A DNA stretch of 64,000 bases, from positions 20,819 to 84,818 of the forward strand of contig NZ_CAJYOJ010000088.1 of the NCBI RefSeq assembly GCF_913776295.1. Reading direction: 5' to 3'. The notes below the pieces were generated by a model. The model searched no databases and was not told the origin of the DNA. It worked only from the letters and a program-made list of their open reading frames with translations. Of the stretch, positions 59,568 to 64,000 are shown piece after piece. The translations under genes and the position numbers were made by a program. The DNA is from an uncultured Pedobacter sp. GTDB taxonomy: Bacteria > Bacteroidota > Bacteroidia > Sphingobacteriales > Sphingobacteriaceae. Each line of letters begins with the position of its first letter. Position 1 is the stretch's first letter.

Positions 59568-60002
59568 GTTTATTTTTCAGTTCAATAGTTATTAGGTATT
59601 GGTACATTCGTCATTAGTTGACTAGTGATGAGTTTATTTATATCTTTTATTAGTAATATTCCTAAAGAAATCGTCATTCCCAACTTGATTGGGAATCTTA
59701 ATGCAAGCGCTTTAAGATTAGCTTCGCTGAGCACTTCGTGGTTCCCGCATGCGCGAGAATGACGACTGGACCGGTAGATTCTGTCAATAGGAGCATAGTA
59801 GATAGGTTTATTTTTATATTATAGATTGTCCCGTTTCGCTACACTTCAGTCGAAAGGAGGAAATTAAGAGTCAGAATGACCTTCCCGTTATAATTCTTTC
59901 TTTCTAAAATTTGCAATATATTACATTATAAGCGAAATTTGTTTAATAAATTTAATCAATCGATTGATTAAATTTATCGTTGTAAAATATAATTTCAATC
60001 AC
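59568..60002. other. Spacer with REP-like element
   Basis: 435 bp between kdsC and the stress protein. It contains the REP-like element 59672-59764, a partial one around 59826-59882 (TTTCGCTACACTTCAGTCG … CAGAATGACC), and words such as GTCATTAGTTGACTAGTG. No ORF is supported. Confidence 0.6.
59672..59764. repeat. REP-like element with terminal CGTCATTC / GAATGACG
   Basis: Arms CGTCATTC (59672-59679) and GAATGACG (59757-59764); internally ATTCCCAAC / TTGGGAAT makes a second hairpin. A 93-bp palindromic element in the GTCAT…ATGAC class. Confidence 0.65.
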
Positions 60003-60833
60003 ATGAGCACCTATCTTGTACCTGTTGATTTTTCTAAAACAGCTGATCATGCTGCGAAATACGCAGCCAGATTGAGTTTCGCAATGGCGAACGCCAAAAT
60101 TATATTACTGAATGCTTATTATGTTTCGACATACGAAAGCATCCTGCCAACTCCTGATTTAGTGGTTACCACAGATGAACATATCGCCTATGAAATGACA
60201 CGCAGGCATGAAGCACTTGAAAAACTGAAGGTCAAAATGTTGGAGATCAACCCCGATGCCGAAATCGAGGTTTCTTTAACCAGGGAAACGATATTGAGGT
60301 CAATCATCAATCGGGTGAATAAGGAAGAAATCGACCTGATTATTATTGGCAGCAATGGTAAAAAAGCCAAAGATGAAAGCGATATCGGTTCTAACGCCAT
60401 TAGAATTTCCAAATCCAGTCCTGTGCCGGTTTTGGTTGTACCGCCTAAAGCTGATTATCTATCCATCCGTAAAGCCGTTTTGGCCTGCGATTTTAAAAAG
60501 GTTAAAGAGGTAATCCCCATGCAGGCATTGAAAAAAATCTTAAGCATACACGCACTAAAACTTCTGGTACTCAATATCAATTCTGGCCAGTCGATTGATT
60601 CTAAAGAAGAACATTTTCTGCAGGAAATGTTAGGAGATTTTTCGCCCGAATACCACTATGCTGATCATCCTGATACCATCAAAGGAATTGTAAAATTTGC
60701 CAAAAATGAAGAGGCCCAGTTGATCATTGCACTTCCAAAGAAATATAGTTTTTTTGAAAGTTTATTGCACAAAAGTGTATCTCAAAGGTTAACCATTAAA
60801 TCGCATGTTCCGGTATTATTGTTAAAAGATTGA
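60003..60833 (+). CDS. Universal stress protein (tandem Usp domains)
   Basis: 276 residues from the ATG at 60003 (MSTYLVPVDFSKTADHAAKY); the frame is open to 59964. Two Usp domains in one chain; the first has the ATP-binding pattern G-x2-G-x9-GS (IIGSNGKKAKDESDIGSNA) and ends VPVLVVPP, the second ends VPVLLL. Such proteins bind ATP and act in stress survival. Single gene. Confidence 0.92.
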   Translation: MSTYLVPVDFSKTADHAAKYAARLSFAMANAKIILLNAYYVSTYESILPTPDLVVTTDEHIAYEMTRRHEALEKLKVKMLEINPDAEIEVSLTRETILRSIINRVNKEEIDLIIIGSNGKKAKDESDIGSNAIRISKSSPVPVLVVPPKADYLSIRKAVLACDFKKVKEVIPMQALKKILSIHALKLLVLNINSGQSIDSKEEHFLQEMLGDFSPEYHYADHPDTIKGIVKFAKNEEAQLIIALPKKYSFFESLLHKSVSQRLTIKSHVPVLLLKD

Positions 60834-60936
60834 TTTATTGAATCTGCAACAGTTAAGTTACATGGAGCAGTTAAACTTTCAATTTCTTTTGCACTCCAAT
60901 AAACTCAATTTGGACCAAAAACAATAAAAGAACAAC

Positions 60937-61323
60937 ATGAAAAAATTAATGATGATTTGCGGATTAATGCTGGGTATAGCGGGTTTCGCTAATGCGCAAC
61001 AAGGCGGTGGGCCAGGCAGAATGATGATGAAACCTGAAGAAAGGGTAAAATTGTTAGACGAAAAATTAAAGTTATCTGATGATCAGAAAACAAAGCTGAC
61101 CACTGTTTTTACAGAGCAGGCCGAAACCATGAAAAAAATGCGCGAAGAAATGCAGGGCAGTGACAGAGATGCGATGCGAGAAAAAATGCAAAAAATGCGC
61201 GCAGATAACGATGCGAAAATCACTGCAGTGTTAACAGATGATCAGAAAAAAGCTTACGAAGCCTGGCAAAAAGAAATGCGTGCCGAAATGGAAAAACGCA
61301 GACAGGGTGGCGGAAATAATTAA
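60937..61323 (+). CDS. Spy/CpxP-like periplasmic protein
   Basis: 128 residues. Signal peptide MKKLMMICGLMLGIAGFANA. All-helical body with LTxxQ-type motifs (KLSDDQKTKL and VLTDDQKKAYEAW) and methionine- and glutamate-rich stretches (MREEMQGSDRDAMREKMQ). It resembles Spy-like envelope chaperones or metal-stress sensors. It has a terminator (61342-61375). Confidence 0.78.
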   Translation: MKKLMMICGLMLGIAGFANAQQGGGPGRMMMKPEERVKLLDEKLKLSDDQKTKLTTVFTEQAETMKKMREEMQGSDRDAMREKMQKMRADNDAKITAVLTDDQKKAYEAWQKEMRAEMEKRRQGGGNN

Positions 61324-61341
61324 TCTTTGAAAAATACAAAT

Positions 61342-61375
61342 AATAAAAGCGGCTTAAGGTCGCTTTTATTATTTT
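61342..61375 (+). terminator. Rho-independent terminator
   Basis: Perfect 10-bp arms AATAAAAGCG (61342-61351) and CGCTTTTATT (61361-61370), then ATTTT. Lies 18 bp after the Spy-like stop. Confidence 0.85.
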
Positions 61376-61391
61376 AGCGGAAAATTAAGAT

Positions 61392-61958
61392 ATGTCAGTT
61401 CAATTTCCACCAATCATTTTAGCTTCTAAATCGCCCCGTAGGCAAGAACTTTTAACGCTTATGGGCTTAAATTTTAAAGTTGAACTGAAAGATGTAGATG
61501 AGAGCTATCCATCAGATTTAAGTCCGGCAGAAATAGCGGTTTACATTTCAGAAAAAAAGGCCAGTGCCTTTAACGGTGATGGCGAAATAGTAATTACTGC
61601 AGATACCATTGTAGCATTAAATGGAGAAATTTTAGGTAAACCAGCGGATAGGAAACATGCACAGGAAATGTTGAAAAAGCTATCGGGCAGTAAACACGAG
61701 GTTTTTACAGGGGTAACGCTCGCTAAAGGAGGCCAGATACATTCATTTTATGACCGCACTATAGTTTACTGCAAGGAAGTTACAGCTGAAGAAATTGATT
61801 TCTATATCGATCATTATAAACCCTTTGATAAGGCTGGTAGCTATGGCGTGCAAGATTGGTGGGGTATTGTTGTCGTAGAACGCATAGAAGGCTCTTATAC
61901 AAACGTAATGGGCTTGCCCACAGAAAAGCTTTATAATGAACTCCTGAAGTTTATTTAA
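61392..61958 (+). CDS. maf: Maf family nucleoside triphosphate pyrophosphatase
   Basis: 188 residues. N-terminal signature LASKSPRRQELLTLM and catalytic TADTIVALNGEILGKP, with IDHYKPFDKAGSYGVQ near the end. Maf proteins hydrolyse dTTP, UTP or modified nucleotides. Its start lies close behind the upstream terminator (17 bp). Confidence 0.93.
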   Translation: MSVQFPPIILASKSPRRQELLTLMGLNFKVELKDVDESYPSDLSPAEIAVYISEKKASAFNGDGEIVITADTIVALNGEILGKPADRKHAQEMLKKLSGSKHEVFTGVTLAKGGQIHSFYDRTIVYCKEVTAEEIDFYIDHYKPFDKAGSYGVQDWWGIVVVERIEGSYTNVMGLPTEKLYNELLKFI

Positions 61959-61995
61959 AACTTTTTGTGGAATCCGGCTGAAAGTTTCATCATCT

Positions 61996-62688
61996 ATGAA
62001 AATTAGCCTGATGAAAAACAAAATAAACGAAGTTACCATAGCTGAACCCTGTACACAAAACTGGGATGACATGGAAAAAAGCGACGGCTTTAGGTTTTGC
62101 TCAGCTTGCAATAAAAATGTGATCGATTTTTCGGGTTATTCCAATGCCGAAATTATCAATGTGCTGGCAAATGCGTGCTCAACCGTATGCGGTCGAATAA
62201 GTCAAAACCAGTTAAACCAGCTCAACTATCATTTAACTGTTGTTCCAACAAAGAATAGAGATTGGATGAGGTACCTTGGTATTTTAGCCATTGGCATGAG
62301 CATCTTTGTAATGGATGCAAAGGCCGGGAAGTTGAAAACACCAGTAGAAATCACAAAAACGATCGGCTACAAAGCCTATGGTGAAAAGCCGGTTGTGCCC
62401 GCAAAAATATATGGTTATGTTATTGGAGCAGATAAAAAGCCAGTCGCCGGAATTAAGTTGTTTATTTTAGACACCAAATATTCCACCTTAACAGATAAAA
62501 ATGGCCGATACGAAATCCTCCTGGATAAAAAATTTGATATCAGTAAAAATCAACTGATGGTAGAGAGCCTCCGTTATTCGGCATTTCTAACCCTTGATTT
62601 TTCTAAAGAAAAACAAAATAAACTTGAGCTTAAGAAAGTTGAACCGATGATGATGGGTAGAATGATAATAACATCAAAAAAGAAATAA
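61996..62688 (+). CDS. Cys-motif membrane protein with carboxypeptidase-like domain
   Basis: 230 residues. The N-terminus carries a paired-cysteine motif (PCTQNWDDM, FRFCSACNKNVIDF) and CSTVCGRIS, probably a metal- or redox-binding cytosolic segment. One hydrophobic segment (YLGILAIGMSIFVMDA) precedes an external carboxypeptidase-like regulatory/CnaB-type beta domain (KIYGYVIGADKKPVAGIKLF, LTDKNGRYEI). The architecture recurs in this phylum, but the function is unknown. An ATG at 62011 is an alternative start. Confidence 0.75.
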   Translation: MKISLMKNKINEVTIAEPCTQNWDDMEKSDGFRFCSACNKNVIDFSGYSNAEIINVLANACSTVCGRISQNQLNQLNYHLTVVPTKNRDWMRYLGILAIGMSIFVMDAKAGKLKTPVEITKTIGYKAYGEKPVVPAKIYGYVIGADKKPVAGIKLFILDTKYSTLTDKNGRYEILLDKKFDISKNQLMVESLRYSAFLTLDFSKEKQNKLELKKVEPMMMGRMIITSKKK

Positions 62689-62717
62689 TCTTTAAATTAA
62701 TAAGCTTAATGCGTTAA

Positions 62718-62749
62718 TGATCTATCCATTTGTTGATGGATCATTTTTT
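62718..62749. terminator. Bidirectional terminator between convergent genes
   Basis: Arms TGATC…CCAT and ATGGATCA with a 3-base bulge (62718-62743), followed on the plus strand by six T's. It overlaps the stop of the minus-strand ppx gene (62748) and lies 29 bp after the stop of the preceding plus-strand gene. Confidence 0.7.
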
Positions 62750-63662
62750 ACATCATACTGGCCAGCACACCCATTTTTAAATCATAGGTGGAGAGCGTTA
62801 ATCTGTTTATTTTCGCCCTGCCTAATACATAGTTCGTAATTAAAGCGGCGATCACAATCATATCAACCCGCAAAGGGATAATACCTGGCATTTCTACGCG
62901 CTGCTGGTGTGTAGAGTTGATCAGCTTTAGTGCTAGCTCAATATAATCATCATAGTTAAACAGGTAAGTTTTTAGCCGATCAATAGCTATACGGTGGTGC
63001 TGTTTTCCGGCAAGCAATTCGGCAAACGTTTCGAATGCACCTGCCGATCCAATCAAAATTTGGGGTTTGTATTTTTCGCAGATTTCAAAAAGATCTTCCA
63101 ACTGTTCCTGGATGTGGAAAAGAATGTGCTGTTTGTCGGTATCAGAAAGTGGGTCAGATTTAAAAAAATGTTTCATTAGCCGTGCCGCACCGATGTTATA
63201 ACTCTTTTTCCAGATTAATTTTTCGATATCGCAGAGGATAAATTCCACACTGCCGCCACCAATATCCATAATTAATGATGGTTCCTGTATAGCACCGCTC
63301 AGTTTTACACCCCGGTAAATGAATTCAGCTTCCTCATTACCGCTAATGATTTCAATCTTGATCCCGGCTCTTTCATTTACTGCATTTACAAAATCTTTCC
63401 CATTTTCTGCACTTCTAACCGCTGAAGTTGCCGTAGCCCTAAGCTTATCCACCCGGTAATCGGCAATGGTTTTGCTAAAATCTTTAAGGCAATTAATTCC
63501 CCTTTCAAAGGCTTCCGGAATGATGATGTTCTCGTTAATTCTGCTCTCTCCCAATTTAACGGGGACATTGGCTTTATATAAAATTTCAGGCTGGTTTGCT
63601 GCTGTTTCAGCAATAAGCAAGTGGAAGGTATTGGTTCCAAGATCGATAACGGCAACGCGCAT
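62748..63662 (-). CDS. Ppx/GppA family exopolyphosphatase
   Basis: 304 residues. Sugar-kinase/Hsp70-like fold with VIDLGTNTFHLLIAET, ATATSAVRSAENG, SGNEEAEFIYRGV and MDIGGGSVEFILC. It degrades polyphosphate or (p)ppGpp; the short form lacks the C-terminal HD-like domain of E. coli Ppx. The start is the ATG at 63662. Confidence 0.92.
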   Translation of the reverse strand: MRVAVIDLGTNTFHLLIAETAANQPEILYKANVPVKLGESRINENIIIPEAFERGINCLKDFSKTIADYRVDKLRATATSAVRSAENGKDFVNAVNERAGIKIEIISGNEEAEFIYRGVKLSGAIQEPSLIMDIGGGSVEFILCDIEKLIWKKSYNIGAARLMKHFFKSDPLSDTDKQHILFHIQEQLEDLFEICEKYKPQILIGSAGAFETFAELLAGKQHHRIAIDRLKTYLFNYDDYIELALKLINSTHQQRVEMPGIIPLRVDMIVIAALITNYVLGRAKINRLTLSTYDLKMGVLASMM

Positions 63663-63963
63663 ATTTTTCGTTTTATTTTTTTGGAAAGCAAAAACAGTAT
63701 TTCTTCGGGAACTGCAGTACCGCTATCCATTAAATTTTTTTAATGTTGGTGCTAAATTAATTCAGAGTGATGAAATATCATTGCGATCAGGATTATTTTT
63801 TACGTTAGTAGGTTTTGGCAAAATAGCTGGGGGCATAAAACTGGTTTATTGTCTGGTTTCCATAAACTCCCATGGGGGCTGACTAAAAAGGGTATAAAAA
63901 TTACAGCCGTTGCTTTAAAAAGCAGCGGCTGTTTAGTAAATTTAATTGCGAAAGAAATTTACT
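63663..63963. other. Spacer with hairpin upstream of the edge gene
   Basis: About 300 bp; frames open here are opposite to ppx or short. A stem near 63903-63930 lies before the gene cut at the window edge. Confidence 0.5.
63903..63935. terminator. Hairpin before the edge gene
   Basis: Arms ACAGCCGTTGCT and AGCAGCGGCTGT pair over 12 bp with one G-U, loop about TTAAAA, followed by TTTAGT on the plus strand. It could end a transcript from an unseen small gene or be a leader structure of the downstream gene. Confidence 0.55.
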
Positions 63964-64000
63964 ATGGCTAAGATACAAAGTTCAGCACAATTCAAAAACT
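63964..64000 (+). CDS. N-terminal fragment of a gene cut by the window
   Basis: ATG at 63964 followed by MAKIQSSAQFKN and no stop before the end of the window. Only 12 codons are visible, so the product cannot be named. The spacing from the upstream hairpin and the GAAAGAAA before the ATG fit a real start. Confidence 0.4.
   Translation, partial: MAKIQSSAQFKN

Overview
The window is a Bacteroidota chromosome segment, most likely from Pedobacter or a close relative in the Sphingobacteriaceae. The evidence is gliding-motility genes (gldA, gldF, gldG, gldC), DUF4397 and DUF3810 families, a QxH-type dihydroorotase, TAnnTTTG-type promoter boxes, moderately low GC, and spacers rich in degenerate repeats. 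It carries about 68 protein genes. I see no rRNA, tRNA, CRISPR array, prophage or intact insertion sequence. It reads as ordinary core chromosome whose spacers are the unusual part.

Layout. 1-5.6 kb: a secreted protein, a DUF58 protein, a peroxiredoxin/DsbA-like pair and a PoxB-type pyruvate dehydrogenase. 5.7-16.2 kb: phenylalanine/tyrosine catabolism (hppD, hmgA, a fumarylacetoacetate hydrolase family protein, aromatic amino acid hydroxylase), interleaved with a flavin reductase, a frameshifted four-helix-bundle gene, YdeI, a C40 peptidase and an SDR. 16.2-17.2 kb: 2.3 tandem copies of a ~358 bp non-coding element. 17.2-23.1 kb, all minus strand: GtrA, CAP, SDR with an AraC-type regulator, a lipoprotein, a 2H phosphoesterase and glycyl-tRNA synthetase. 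23.8-29.8 kb, plus strand: GDPD, gldA, a beta-barrel protein, gldF, gldG, dnaN. 29.8-40 kb: two DUF4397 lipoproteins, DedA, a zinc phospholipase C/S1-P1-like protein, two unknowns, an LLM flavoprotein, hscA, a 99-bp tandem array and a glycosyltransferase. 40-48 kb: miaE, DUF3810, a YoeB-like toxin with a DUF2683 antitoxin, dihydroorotase, a DEAD-box helicase, gldC, lipocalin, cupin and an alkyltransferase. 48-57.5 kb: cytochrome c maturation genes ccmB-ccmC-ccmD and ccmE-ccmF, separated by glutamate dehydrogenase and a Na+/H+ antiporter. 57.5-64 kb: DUF2520, ferredoxin, IscX, a KdsC phosphatase, universal stress protein, a Spy-like protein, Maf, a Cys-motif regulatory-like protein, Ppx/GppA, and the first codons of a gene cut by the window edge.

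How the genes work together. Hydroxylase, HPPD, HGO and the FAH-family enzyme could take phenylalanine through tyrosine-derived 4-hydroxyphenylpyruvate and homogentisate toward fumarate and acetoacetate; the aminotransferase and the maleylacetoacetate isomerase are not in the window. GldA, GldF and GldG form an ABC transporter for gliding or surface assembly. CcmB to CcmF belong to System I cytochrome c maturation. HscA, ferredoxin and IscX are ISC accessory proteins, here separated from any scaffold or desulfurase.

No new defence or biosynthetic system is apparent. The most notable material is in the spacers: a structured repeat family at four loci with pairing arms that covary in two of them, REP-like elements, two minisatellite arrays, paired hairpins with TGT loops, and a set of promoters whose -7 box lies only 4-7 nt before the start codon, suggesting leaderless or near-leaderless mRNAs.
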